Positions 7,456 to 14,823 are shown, counted from the first letter of the stretch. The stretch: 14,989 nt of DNA from Bacteroidota bacterium (GCA_023229405.1 JALNZH010000061.1:1-14989); one strand, 5' to 3'. Numbers and translations are program-made. Notes: generated by a model from the letters alone, not told the origin.

Positions 7456-8136
7456 ATGAGCGGGAAACTCTATCTTGTTGCCACACCCATTGGAAATCTG
7501 GATGATATAACATTTCGGGCGATTGAGACTTTAAAGAATGTAGATATTGTGGTGTATGAAGAACGCAAAGAAGGGAGCCGCCTGCTCCGGCATTTCGGCA
7601 TTGAAAAACCGGTAGAAAGCCTAAACGAGCATAACGAAGCGGCTTCCACGTTTATTATTCTTGATCACCTGAAAAATGGCAAACATGTGGCCGTTGTCTC
7701 AGATTGCGGAACGCCGGTTTTCTCCGATCCAGGCCAATTGCTTGTGCGAAAAGCCGTGGAACAAGGTGTGACAATTATTCCGATCCCTGGCGCCTCTTCG
7801 CTGATGCCGGCGCTTACCGTCTCCGGATTTTCAATCGATCAGTTCGTGTATTACGGATGGTTATCACCGAAACGTCCACGCAGAATTGTGGAATTGCAAC
7901 AACTCCGCAGGGAACTGCGTGCCATCATCTTGATGGATACGCCGTACAGGCTTGTACCGTTGATGAAAGACATTGCCGAAGTATTCGGCACAACCAGAAA
8001 AATCTGTGTTGCCTTCGATCTGACGATGCCGGATGAAAAGATTTTTCACGGAACAGCTCCAACGCTTGCTGCGCAATTCGAAAAAGAAGACAGGAAGGGC
8101 GAGTTTGTTGTGGTGATTGAAGGGAAGGGAAAATAA
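7456..8136 (+). CDS. RsmI-like tetrapyrrole-methylase-fold SAM-dependent methyltransferase
   Basis: The family includes RsmI, which 2'-O-methylates C1402 of 16S rRNA. The start LYLVATPIGNLDDIT (5-19), the SAM-binding VSDCGTPVFSDPG (81-93), PGASSLMPAL (111-120) and the end KGEFVVVIEG (214-223) all match RsmI. Three things differ. The usual EDTRHT block reads EERKEG (35-40). The usual YESPHR block reads MDTPYR (160-165), as in the short second RsmI-like paralogue of Bacteroidota. At 226 residues it lacks the ~50-residue C-terminal region of typical ~280-residue RsmI. It may be the genome's only RsmI or a paralogue with another target. It is placed 18 bases after the AI-2E gene (AAGG about 10 bases before the ATG) and 9 bases before folA. 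Confidence 0.82.
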   Translation: MSGKLYLVATPIGNLDDITFRAIETLKNVDIVVYEERKEGSRLLRHFGIEKPVESLNEHNEAASTFIILDHLKNGKHVAVVSDCGTPVFSDPGQLLVRKAVEQGVTIIPIPGASSLMPALTVSGFSIDQFVYYGWLSPKRPRRIVELQQLRRELRAIILMDTPYRLVPLMKDIAEVFGTTRKICVAFDLTMPDEKIFHGTAPTLAAQFEKEDRKGEFVVVIEGKGK

Positions 8137-8145
8137 CCCCGCATC

Positions 8146-8637
8146 ATGAAACTAACCATTATTGCGGCCATGAATGCGAAGCGGGTCATCGGCAATAACG
8201 GTGAAATACCATGGAGCATTCCTGAAGATCTCCATCGGTTCAAACAACTAACTGTCGGCCATACCGTACTGATGGGGAGGAAGACATTTGTTTCCATCGG
8301 GAAGCCGCTGCCGGAACGGAGAAATATTGTTCTCACACGAAGCGGCAGACTCATGCCGGGAGCTGAATATGCAATTTCTATCGACTCAGCGTTGAAACTG
8401 TTATTACCAGATGAGTCAGCCTTTATCATCGGTGGAGGAGAGATCTTTCGTCAGTTGCTTGAACGTGCGGATGAATTATTGTTGACGATCGTTGAAAACG
8501 ACGACGAAGGAGATACCTTTTTTCCGCCATATACACAACTTGTCGGCACACTGTTCACTCTTCGAACGGTGGAATACCATGCAGGGTTTAGGTACGAATC
8601 GTATGTCAGATCGGTCGGTATACCGGCAATTCGATAA
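8146..8637 (+). CDS. folA: Dihydrofolate reductase
   Basis: The enzyme uses NADPH to reduce dihydrofolate to tetrahydrofolate, regenerating the cofactor consumed by thymidylate synthase. The product has 163 residues, the normal bacterial size. Seen: IIAAMNAKRVIGNNGEIPW (5-23) with the conserved Trp23, the folate-binding acidic residue D28 in PEDL, MGRKTF (43-48), IGKPLPERRNIVLTR (51-65), the NADPH-binding glycines in IIGGGEIF (94-101), and EGDTFFPP (121-128). After the usual final strand (FRYESYVR) there are 8 extra residues (SVGIPAIR), which lie over the 3' end of the opposing histidine kinase gene: the two coding regions overlap tail to tail by 32 bases. It is last gene of the dut run. Confidence 0.95.
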   Translation: MKLTIIAAMNAKRVIGNNGEIPWSIPEDLHRFKQLTVGHTVLMGRKTFVSIGKPLPERRNIVLTRSGRLMPGAEYAISIDSALKLLLPDESAFIIGGGEIFRQLLERADELLLTIVENDDEGDTFFPPYTQLVGTLFTLRTVEYHAGFRYESYVRSVGIPAIR

Positions 8638-11600
8638 CAAACGTTGATCCTTCACCGCGCGTACTTTCAGCCCATACCTTTCCGTTATGCATTACAGCAA
8701 TCTTTTGAACGATCGCCAATCCGAGTCCCGTTGAAATTTCCCCGCCGGTCGGCTGGGCGGACAATCGCTTGAATTGCTGGAACAACTGCTGCTTATCCTC
8801 TTCCGTTAATCCCGGACCTTGGTCTTTGATCTTGATGCTGACCATCTGCTCACCTACATCAATCGAAACACGAATGATCGTACCCGGGTGTGAAAATTTT
8901 CCAGCATTATTGATCAGATTATCAATTGCTTCATCCAGCCAACGTTCGCTTCCGCTGACGATACATTTTTCCGCCGATGAGACAAACTCGATAGTCTGCG
9001 ACTTATGCTGCAGTTGAATTCTGTTTTTCAGTACAGCCAGTTCAGCAAGTTGAACGATATCCACTCGAGCTTTCGTAAAGACGAGCTCACCTTTTTCGAG
9101 CGCAGACGAACTTAGCGTATCCTCAATAAGGCGCAACATATAAGTGGTCGTATGTTCCATCAGTTGTGCATGATCACGAACAACGCTGTTTTCAAGCGGT
9201 TCCTCATTAATCGTCCTCGCAAAATGATTCAGGTTCACGACTTTATTCTTAAAATCGTGTGAGAGAATACCAAGCAAGTCTGATTTTTCTTTGTTCGCTT
9301 TGTCCAGCCTGGAATTGATCCGGGAGAGCTCGTCCCGGGCTGATTCCACTTCCTGCAGATGGATCTCAATTTTTTCTTTCACTTCAACCAGGTCTTTTGT
9401 CCGTTCATCGACAACCATCTTCAAGTGTCTTGAATGCCGGTGGATATTGGCGGTTCGGATAGCATATAAACCTGCACCAATCAGCACCAAACCAATTCCG
9501 ACTAAAACCACGAAATAGTTGGTTTGATAAAAGAATGGTTCCATGACGATAGAAACCGTTGCTTCATGAGTGCTCCACGTACCGTCGTCTGTAGAAGTGC
9601 CGACACTGAACGTATATTCACCCGGCGGAAGATTAGTGTAATAGGCAGTGCGACGTGTACCGGCATCGACCCAGTCATGATCAAAACCGACAAGTTTATA
9701 CCGGAACCGGATTCTTTCTGGGGCAATATAACTGACGGATGTATAGTGAAATTCAACGGAGTTATTTCCTGCATCAATCGTGATCACGGAATCTGGATAC
9801 ACCGTCTTGTCTGCAATTCTGATCTCTTCAATATGCAACGGCAACATTGCGGTTTCTTCAATCAACCGGTCAGGATCAACTTTCGCCAATCCACCCACTG
9901 TGGTAAACCAGATTTTTCCATCCTGTGATTTGATGATACAGGGGCCGGAGACACCGCTGATCTCCGCGTTTTGCAGCCCGTCGGAGCGGCCGAAATCGAT
10001 TTTTGGAAGTTTTTGAATTTTGTTGTCAACAATTTCCTGAAAATCGGTTTTTTTAATCCTGGTGATTCCCTGGTTTCCTCCGATCCACAGGTAGCCATTG
10101 TTGTCTTCCATAATCATCAAAGTGACATCTTCACGCAAACCGTGTTTTGTAGTGAACGAGTGTACACCGGTGTCGGTGATTCTATTAATACCGCCACCGT
10201 TCGTGCCTGCCCACACCACTCCCTCATGGTCAATATACAGGGACAAAATGAAGTTATTGGATAATCCATTTTTCAGATCGATCGTTTCGATTTTTCCCGG
10301 AGTGATTTTATTAATACCACCGCCGTTTGTGCCAACCCATAGTACTTTTTTTTGAGACCGAACCATGGCGAGTACATTATCGTTAGCGAGTCCCTGCTTT
10401 ACGGTAAATGGAATAATAGAATCACCGATCACACGTGAAATTCCGCCCCCATACGTGGCCACCCACACATCGTTTTCGAATCCCGGTTGGATAGCGCGGA
10501 TATAGTTTTCCGTCAAACCATGTTCGGTTGTGATTCGTTTAAATTGTGCACCGGGTTTCTTCCGCTCATTGTATTGAATTACACCGCCGCCGTCTGTGCC
10601 GATCCATAACGTCCCATCGTTATTCTCATAGAGTGCACGGATAAATTTATTGGGAAGTTCCTTCTCTGAATTCCAGATTTTGACTTTGCCACTGTCCAAT
10701 AGATTTAATCCGTTACCATTTGTTCCCACCCAGATCCGCTTTCGAGAATCTTCGAATACCGTGCGGACGTATGAATCTGAAAGACCCGCCTTTTTTCCGA
10801 AGAGTTCAAATTTCCGGATGTGAATCTGGCTTAAGCCGTTTCGTGTTCCGATCCAGATATTGTCTTCACTGTCTTGAAAGATTGTTCGGATGAAATTATT
10901 GACCAATCCGTCATCTGTTGTTAGCACATCGAAAGTTCGACTGCCGCTGGTACCGAGAAAGCGATTAATGCCGCCGCCATCCGTACCAATCCATAATATG
11001 TTGTTTTTATCCACAAATAATGTTCTGATGGCATTGCTGGTCATTCCGTTTGCCGTAGTGTACGTTTGTACTGTTTCATCTTGAATGCGGACAAGCCCGT
11101 TTGGTGTCCCAACCCAGATTACACCGTTTTGATCGACTGCCAACGCCGAGATGGAATTCGTCGGAAGCCCGTTTGCCGTTGTCAGTGTCTGTGATCGTCC
11201 GTTATCGATTATGATTAATCCGATGTCGGTTGCGAGGAGGATGCGATTCAGTTTATCTCGGACAATAGTGCGTAACAGAAATGATTCTGATAGGTCGGCC
11301 GTCGTATACGGTGTGACACTAAGAATATTTCCTAGATCATCGGCAACAAGTTTGTGAATGCCGCCCCGTTCCGTTCCGATTAGAATATTATCGTTGCCGT
11401 CATATAAAAATGTTTTTACAAATTCTTTTCCGCCGCCGTCAATCTCATTAATGCCGGTAAATGCATGATGTGAATATCGAACGACACCTCCACCGTTTGT
11501 GCCGATCCATACAGTGCCGTTTTTGTCTTCAATGAGGGAGGTGACATGATTAATCTTGAAGGCAGGGGTGATGGATTTATTGAAGTGGATGAATTTTATT

Positions 11601-11818
11601 CCGTCAAACCTGGCCAGACCGGCATACGTGCCAATCCATATATATCCATCTGTTGTTTGAGTAACGAGGTCGACCGTATTTTGTGGTAATCCGTTATCCG
11701 CAGTGAAATTGGAAATTACATAACTGCTGAATGGTGGCAAGGTTTGAGAATGTTGCGAATATACGGTGATAATGATGGTCGCACACAATAATACCATCGA
11801 GAACAAATGCTTTTTCAT
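8606..11818 (-). CDS. Two-propeller (Reg_prop/Y_Y_Y) sensor histidine kinase
   Basis: This is a 1070-residue membrane sensor. A signal peptide occupies 1-21. Fourteen propeller repeats (WIGT..GG..R type, about 25-650) are enough for two seven-bladed beta-propellers in the periplasm. A Y_Y_Y domain (about 690-757) precedes one transmembrane helix (768-787), a coiled coil (about 800-848), and a HisKA region with H854 in LSHDFKNKVV. The ATPase domain carries the N box (DEAIDNLINNAGKF, 962-975), G1 (KDQGPGL, 998-1004), F box (LFQQFKRL, 1012-1019) and G2 (TGLGLAIV, 1030-1037). It resembles the sensor half of hybrid systems that detect polysaccharides, but has no receiver or AraC domain and no adjacent regulator, so its partner is elsewhere. 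The ligand is unknown. Its 5' end faces the ECF sigma operon across a shared 565-base interval. Confidence 0.95.
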   Translation of the reverse strand: MKKHLFSMVLLCATIIITVYSQHSQTLPPFSSYVISNFTADNGLPQNTVDLVTQTTDGYIWIGTYAGLARFDGIKFIHFNKSITPAFKINHVTSLIEDKNGTVWIGTNGGGVVRYSHHAFTGINEIDGGGKEFVKTFLYDGNDNILIGTERGGIHKLVADDLGNILSVTPYTTADLSESFLLRTIVRDKLNRILLATDIGLIIIDNGRSQTLTTANGLPTNSISALAVDQNGVIWVGTPNGLVRIQDETVQTYTTANGMTSNAIRTLFVDKNNILWIGTDGGGINRFLGTSGSRTFDVLTTDDGLVNNFIRTIFQDSEDNIWIGTRNGLSQIHIRKFELFGKKAGLSDSYVRTVFEDSRKRIWVGTNGNGLNLLDSGKVKIWNSEKELPNKFIRALYENNDGTLWIGTDGGGVIQYNERKKPGAQFKRITTEHGLTENYIRAIQPGFENDVWVATYGGGISRVIGDSIIPFTVKQGLANDNVLAMVRSQKKVLWVGTNGGGINKITPGKIETIDLKNGLSNNFILSLYIDHEGVVWAGTNGGGINRITDTGVHSFTTKHGLREDVTLMIMEDNNGYLWIGGNQGITRIKKTDFQEIVDNKIQKLPKIDFGRSDGLQNAEISGVSGPCIIKSQDGKIWFTTVGGLAKVDPDRLIEETAMLPLHIEEIRIADKTVYPDSVITIDAGNNSVEFHYTSVSYIAPERIRFRYKLVGFDHDWVDAGTRRTAYYTNLPPGEYTFSVGTSTDDGTWSTHEATVSIVMEPFFYQTNYFVVLVGIGLVLIGAGLYAIRTANIHRHSRHLKMVVDERTKDLVEVKEKIEIHLQEVESARDELSRINSRLDKANKEKSDLLGILSHDFKNKVVNLNHFARTINEEPLENSVVRDHAQLMEHTTTYMLRLIEDTLSSSALEKGELVFTKARVDIVQLAELAVLKNRIQLQHKSQTIEFVSSAEKCIVSGSERWLDEAIDNLINNAGKFSHPGTIIRVSIDVGEQMVSIKIKDQGPGLTEEDKQQLFQQFKRLSAQPTGGEISTGLGLAIVQKIAVMHNGKVWAESTRGEGSTFVIELPVYRPI

Positions 11819-11989
11819 AATTGGCTTTTCGATATGATTGACAATTTACTAATATTATTGCGAAATTTGACACGGTTTTTGTTAGAAAATTTTAACCAAA
11901 CAATGATCTGCGGTAACTACCTGATGCCTTTTCTGTGTTGCCATAATTTGTCATACTTGTCCAAAATAAATCATACAAGAGGAAAACTT

Positions 11990-12064
11990 ATTCCTTCTTT
12001 TCTTGACGGGGTTCCGAAGGAATGCCGACATGGTATAAAGATTTGGTCGGCACAAGAAAAGAAG
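11990..12064. ncRNA. Nested inverted repeat: candidate structured RNA or palindromic element
   Basis: Outer 12-base arms CTTCTTTTCTTG (11994-12005) and CAAGAAAAGAAG (12053-12064) are perfectly complementary. Inside are two hairpins: TTCC-GAA-GGAA (12012-12022) and TGCCGAC...GTCGGCA (12023-12029/12046-12052), the latter abutting the outer stem directly. Together they form a compact three-way junction. A competing 8-base stem, ATTCCTTC (11990-11997) with GAAGGAAT (12016-12023), would break the outer stem. Strand and expression are unknown; a REP/MITE-like DNA element is the alternative. Confidence 0.5.
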
Positions 12065-12251
12065 CACAAGAACCCTTGCGAAATGTAACGCGCGCGATGA
12101 ATCCCGTTCGCACTTGCCCGTAGATGGCAAAAAACGCTATCAAAAAGGGTTTTATTTTGAACAGCTATGATAATTTGTTACTATTGTTGTAAAAATCGGA
12201 TAGTCTTCTATCGGTTTCAAATGCTGCGTATTCAAAAACTAGCTGCCGTGC

Positions 12252-12279
12252 AAGGGTGAAGGAATTACTCCTTTCCCTT
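12252..12279. other. Hairpin in the sigma-operon leader region
   Basis: AAGGG (12252-12256) pairs with CCCTT (12275-12279), and AAGGA (12259-12263) pairs with TCCTT (12269-12273) around the loop ATTAC, with a small TG/T internal loop. No T tract follows, so it is not a standard terminator. It lies about 105 bases before the sigma start. Confidence 0.4.
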
Positions 12280-12386
12280 AAACAACAGCCATAATTAGCG
12301 GTGGTTACCTAAAAGAGACTATTCAACGTATAATTTATGCCTTTCGATCTGAGCAACTTTTCCTTCAATTTTTCATCCTATAAGTG

Positions 12387-12947
12387 ATGCACTATTTATC
12401 ACTTACTGATGAGCAGCTTGCTGTCCTAGTATATTGCGGGGAACGACAGGCAGTGACAGAGCTCTATCGCCGCTGGAAAAACGGACTTTTTCGTTTTTGT
12501 GTCCGCTTGGTGTCCGATGCCGAAGCGGCTGAAGATATTGTTCACGATGCATTTGTGACATTGATTGAAGCCAGGCAGACGGTGAACAAACCGGCATCGC
12601 TTCGGTCATGGATGTATACAGTAGTACGCAATGATTCTTTTTCATTTTTGAAGAAAAAAAAACAGATACGCCTGCTTGAAGAACATGATGAAGGGATCTT
12701 TGACGATGGATCGCTAATGACGCAAGTGGAGAGAGGAGAACAGCGTCGGCAGATCGCAACGTTATTGGAATGTCTTCTCCCACAATATAAAGAGGTGCTG
12801 CTGTTGCGGGAGTACGAATCGATGAACTATGAAGAAATTGCTGCTGTTACCGGTTCAACGGTGAATGCGGTGAAATCACGCCTCTTCAAAGCACGCAAGG
12901 CTTTATACACACAAATGGAACCATTACGGAAAGCGAGTGAAATATGA
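12387..12947 (+). CDS. ECF-type RNA polymerase sigma factor
   Basis: This is a 186-residue protein counted from the ATG at 12387; a GTG one codon upstream (12384) is the alternative. Region 2 spans about 18-88, with the promoter-melting/-10 segment around AEAAEDIVHDAFVTLIEA. Region 4 spans about 125-175, with LLECLLPQYKEVLLLREYES and the helix-turn-helix MNYEEIAAVTGSTVNAVKSR followed by LFKARKAL. There is no region 3, as in ECF factors. It directs RNA polymerase to a specific regulon in response to an envelope-type signal. Its stop overlaps the next gene's start as ATGA, the typical sigma/anti-sigma arrangement, so it is probably held inactive by that product and may activate its own operon. 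No ECF subgroup is assigned. Confidence 0.93.
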   Translation: MHYLSLTDEQLAVLVYCGERQAVTELYRRWKNGLFRFCVRLVSDAEAAEDIVHDAFVTLIEARQTVNKPASLRSWMYTVVRNDSFSFLKKKKQIRLLEEHDEGIFDDGSLMTQVERGEQRRQIATLLECLLPQYKEVLLLREYESMNYEEIAAVTGSTVNAVKSRLFKARKALYTQMEPLRKASEI

Positions 12948-13378
12948 ATTCATCTGAAGAATTACTTCAACGTTGTTTTGATAATGATCTCGGTGACAAC
13001 GAGATGAAAGCTCTCTTTACCGAACTCAGTACCTCCGTGCAACTGCGGTATGAATTTCGTTCGTTTCAATCTATGAGAACGGGATTGAATGCTGCCGACA
13101 ATCCTTCAATACCATTGTCGTTGGATACCAGGATGGAATCTCTGTTTTCATCAACACTTTTTCGGGTTTCATCTTTGGTGTTATTGAATGCCGTCGTTTC
13201 GAAACGATTCACTGTCTCCATTGCGGCAATTGCGGCAACTCTTGTACTGGTACTATTTGGAAGTTACATTGCGGCGATAAATACAATTCCGTCTTCGACA
13301 ACAACTGAGTATGTGTATGTGTCTGAACTTCCTGCGTATGTCGTTCAAAGCAGTTTTCATGAGATCAAAAACAATTGA
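12944..13378 (+). CDS. Putative single-pass anti-sigma factor
   Basis: This is a 144-residue protein with no family I can name from sequence. The N-terminal part (about 1-50, LLQRCFDNDLGDNEMKALF then charged helices) resembles the helical anti-sigma domain that starts many ECF antagonists, but the zinc-binding HxxxCxxC is absent; only one Cys (C11) is present. A hydrophobic segment at about 90-112 gives one membrane pass, leaving ~32 residues outside. The assignment rests on position (ATGA overlap with the sigma gene), size and topology. The periplasmic tail is too short for a large sensor domain, so the signal may come through the neighbouring TonB-C protein. It could also be an unrelated small membrane protein. 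Confidence 0.65.
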   Translation: MNSSEELLQRCFDNDLGDNEMKALFTELSTSVQLRYEFRSFQSMRTGLNAADNPSIPLSLDTRMESLFSSTLFRVSSLVLLNAVVSKRFTVSIAAIAATLVLVLFGSYIAAINTIPSSTTTEYVYVSELPAYVVQSSFHEIKNN

Positions 13379-13385
13379 AAAGGAG
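13378..13385 (+). promoter_or_regulatory. Strong ribosome binding site of the TonB-C gene
   Basis: AAAAGGAG ends 5 bases before the ATG at 13391 and fixes that start. It stands out because most genes in the window have no recognisable Shine-Dalgarno sequence, suggesting this product is made at a higher level than its operon partners. Confidence 0.75.
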
Positions 13386-13390
13386 CAGAT

Positions 13391-14122
13391 ATGAAATCAA
13401 TATTGTTTGTTTCCATGGTAGTAGTTTTTGGATTGATCACTGCCCAGCCGGAGCGATCGATACGAGAGCTTACTGCAACAGAAACAGTATTACTTGTACA
13501 AGAAAAATCCGCCGGTTCGATTCTGGGGACAGTAATCGATATCGACGACAGGAATCCCATTGAAAATGCTGTAGTTGAAGTTCTCGGGAGTGGGATAAAA
13601 GTGAGTACAGCAAAGGATGGCCAATTCAAGATTGTAAATGTTGCCGAAGGATATTATCAGATTCGTGCATCTAGCCAGGGATATGATATGCAGACGCAGA
13701 ATAATTTATTTGTAGAAAATTCCAAACCTGCAACCGCCTTTTTTATGCTAAAGAAGAGCGGTTCACAATTGTCAATGATATCAGAGAATAGTATGCCGGT
13801 ACCAACATCAACCAAATCGCCCAGTTACCCGAAGGAAGCAAAGAAGAATGGTGTCGAAGGAATTTTTTATTTTAAGGTAGGGATCTCTGAAACCGGCGAG
13901 ATTTCCACAGTAAAATGTATCGAAAAGAATGTTTTTGCAGAAGAAGGGAAAATAAAGGACCGGGAAGTAATGGAAAAATATCCACAAGCGGTTAATCAAT
14001 TAGAGAAAGAGGCGTTGGAATCAATCTGGCAGTGGAAATTCAAGCCGGCAATGAAGGATGGGAAAGCGATATGGGCAAATGTCACTCTGCCGGTAAAATT
14101 CAAGCTGACGAAGGATAAGTAA
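13391..14122 (+). CDS. Carboxypeptidase-regulatory-like / TonB C-terminal domain protein
   Basis: This is a 243-residue protein. Residues 1-19 are a signal peptide or N-terminal membrane anchor (cleavage possible after the Ala of ITAQ). Residues about 42-113 form a carboxypeptidase-regulatory-like Ig-type domain (GSILGTVID..., DGQFKI, GYYQIRASSQGYD). After a short Ser/Pro linker, a TonB C-terminal domain spans about 133-240: SYPKEAKKNGVEGIFYFKV, ISETGEIS, and the hallmark WQWKFKPAMKDGKAIWANV. Compared with usual TonB-C there is an insert around 169-193. It lacks the Pro/Lys-rich spacer of a classical TonB, and no exbB/exbD is near, so energy transduction is uncertain; a periplasmic protein touching outer-membrane transporters or the anti-sigma factor is as likely. 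Third gene of the sigma operon, 12 bases after the previous stop. Confidence 0.88.
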   Translation: MKSILFVSMVVVFGLITAQPERSIRELTATETVLLVQEKSAGSILGTVIDIDDRNPIENAVVEVLGSGIKVSTAKDGQFKIVNVAEGYYQIRASSQGYDMQTQNNLFVENSKPATAFFMLKKSGSQLSMISENSMPVPTSTKSPSYPKEAKKNGVEGIFYFKVGISETGEISTVKCIEKNVFAEEGKIKDREVMEKYPQAVNQLEKEALESIWQWKFKPAMKDGKAIWANVTLPVKFKLTKDK

Positions 14123-14127
14123 ACATT

Positions 14128-14158
14128 AGTTCAGAGAAGAACTGCCAATCTGAGCAGT
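14128..14158. other. Two overlapping small hairpins after the sigma operon
   Basis: AGTTC-(6)-GAACT (14128-14143) and ACTGC-(8)-GCAGT (14141-14158) share bases and exclude each other. They begin 5 bases after the TonB-C stop. No T tract follows, so termination here is only a possibility. Confidence 0.3.
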
Positions 14159-14216
14159 CCTTGAAATGATGAACCTTCGTAACACTGCATTACGGTATCC
14201 GATTGAACAATTGACA

Positions 14217-14245
14217 GCGAGGAGGTAGGAACTACTCTCAGTCGC
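14217..14245. other. Bulged hairpin in the convergent intergenic region
   Basis: GCGA/TCGC, GAG/CTC and GTAG/CTAC stack around a GAA loop, giving 11 base pairs with small bulges. A further AACACA/TGTGTT repeat (14290-14312) lies just past the OsmC gene end. Neither has a T tract. The rest of the 191-base gap shows nothing recognisable. Confidence 0.3.
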
Positions 14246-14313
14246 GTTCCAAAGAAACCGTTTTGTGGTAGGAATGACGAATGCTTTCTAACACAGAAAT
14301 TCTCATTGTGTTG

Positions 14314-14733
14314 CTAACTTTTCACATCAACACTGCTCGTCACCACCGCCCCTGCCGCTTCCAACGTTTTCGAGACGGAACAATATTTTGTCACCGAAAG
14401 CTCAACTGCGCGTTGGGCTTTTTCTTTTGGCACGTCTCCGGTAAATTGAAAATGGAGATGGACAGTTTTCCAGAGATTTGCATCCTTGCCTGTTTCCCGT
14501 TCCCCCTCAACCGTAATCAGCAGATCGTACGATTCGATCTTCTGTTTTTTTAGAATCGATACCACATCAATCGAACTGCAGGCGCCTGCTGCGGCGAGCA
14601 GTGACTGCATCGGACGGAATCCTTCATCGTCGCCCCCGCTGTCTTTGGTGTTATCAAAAAAAATTGTTCTGCCGGTGTCGTTCTTCGCTTCGAGTTTATA
14701 CGAATTGTTGATTCGATAAAGTGTCACTTTCAT
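14314..14733 (-). CDS. OsmC-family protein
   Basis: The OsmC/Ohr fold includes thiol peroxidases that reduce organic hydroperoxides, and other members of less certain function. The product has 139 residues, the usual length. The family's two cysteines are present: C52 in AAAGACSSIDVVSIL, preceded by RPMQSLLAAAG in place of the common P-x-E-L-L-L-A-A, and C118 in KYCSVSKTL. The sequence looks closer to the YhfA-like/OsmC group than to Ohr, but I cannot settle the subfamily. The ATG at 14733 is chosen because GAAAGGAAA lies 8-9 bases before it; the frame continues to a TTG at 14769, which would swallow that site. It is convergent with the sigma operon and a single gene within the window. Cytoplasmic. 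Confidence 0.9.
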   Translation of the reverse strand: MKVTLYRINNSYKLEAKNDTGRTIFFDNTKDSGGDDEGFRPMQSLLAAAGACSSIDVVSILKKQKIESYDLLITVEGERETGKDANLWKTVHLHFQFTGDVPKEKAQRAVELSVTKYCSVSKTLEAAGAVVTSSVDVKS

Positions 14734-14740
14734 AGTTGTA

Positions 14741-14749
14741 TTTCCTTTC
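14741..14749 (-). promoter_or_regulatory. Ribosome binding site of the OsmC gene
   Basis: Reads GAAAGGAAA on the minus strand, 7 bases before the ATG at 14733. It supports that start over the upstream TTG. Confidence 0.65.
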
Positions 14750-14760
14750 TCACTAAATAT

Positions 14761-14775
14761 ACAAAACAATTTTGT
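14761..14775. promoter_or_regulatory. 15-base palindrome upstream of the OsmC gene
   Basis: ACAAAA-CAA-TTTTGT has perfect 6-base arms and lies 28 bases upstream of the start, overlapping a TATATTTA stretch (14753-14760 region) that could be the -7 box. Position suits a repressor operator, but its A/T content makes chance occurrence likely. Confidence 0.3.
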
Positions 14776-14823
14776 CTTGTTTCCATTCTTCTCATATTTC
14801 GGCAGTAAATCGTTTTTGCTTTA

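Larger units (their letters stand above)
11819..12383. other. Non-coding interval between the divergent kinase and sigma-factor genes
   Basis: There are 565 bases without a credible gene; a 93-codon plus-strand frame starting near 11807 has no recognisable features. It holds a nested inverted repeat (11990-12064), a two-part hairpin (12252-12279), a 6-base inverted repeat TGCGAA/TTCGCA (around 12077 and 12109), and a TATAAT (12329-12334) about 50 bases before the sigma gene with only a poor -35. Promoters for both neighbours must lie here. No known riboswitch class was recognised. Confidence 0.75.

Noticed and set aside
9524..9928. 134-codon plus-strand frame within the kinase region
   Set aside because: Lies opposite the Y_Y_Y/propeller coding sequence, with no motifs of its own.
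8606..11818. Propeller repeats as a DNA tandem repeat or recombination hot spot
   Set aside because: Repeats are conserved at the protein level but diverged in DNA sequence; no long identical units are seen.
11807..12088. 93-codon plus-strand frame in the long intergenic interval
   Set aside because: No ribosome binding site or domain signal; it runs across the kinase start and the structured inverted repeat.
12305..12334. TATAAT as a firm sigma-operon promoter
   Set aside because: No good -35 or -33 element at proper spacing; kept only as a remark in the interval description.
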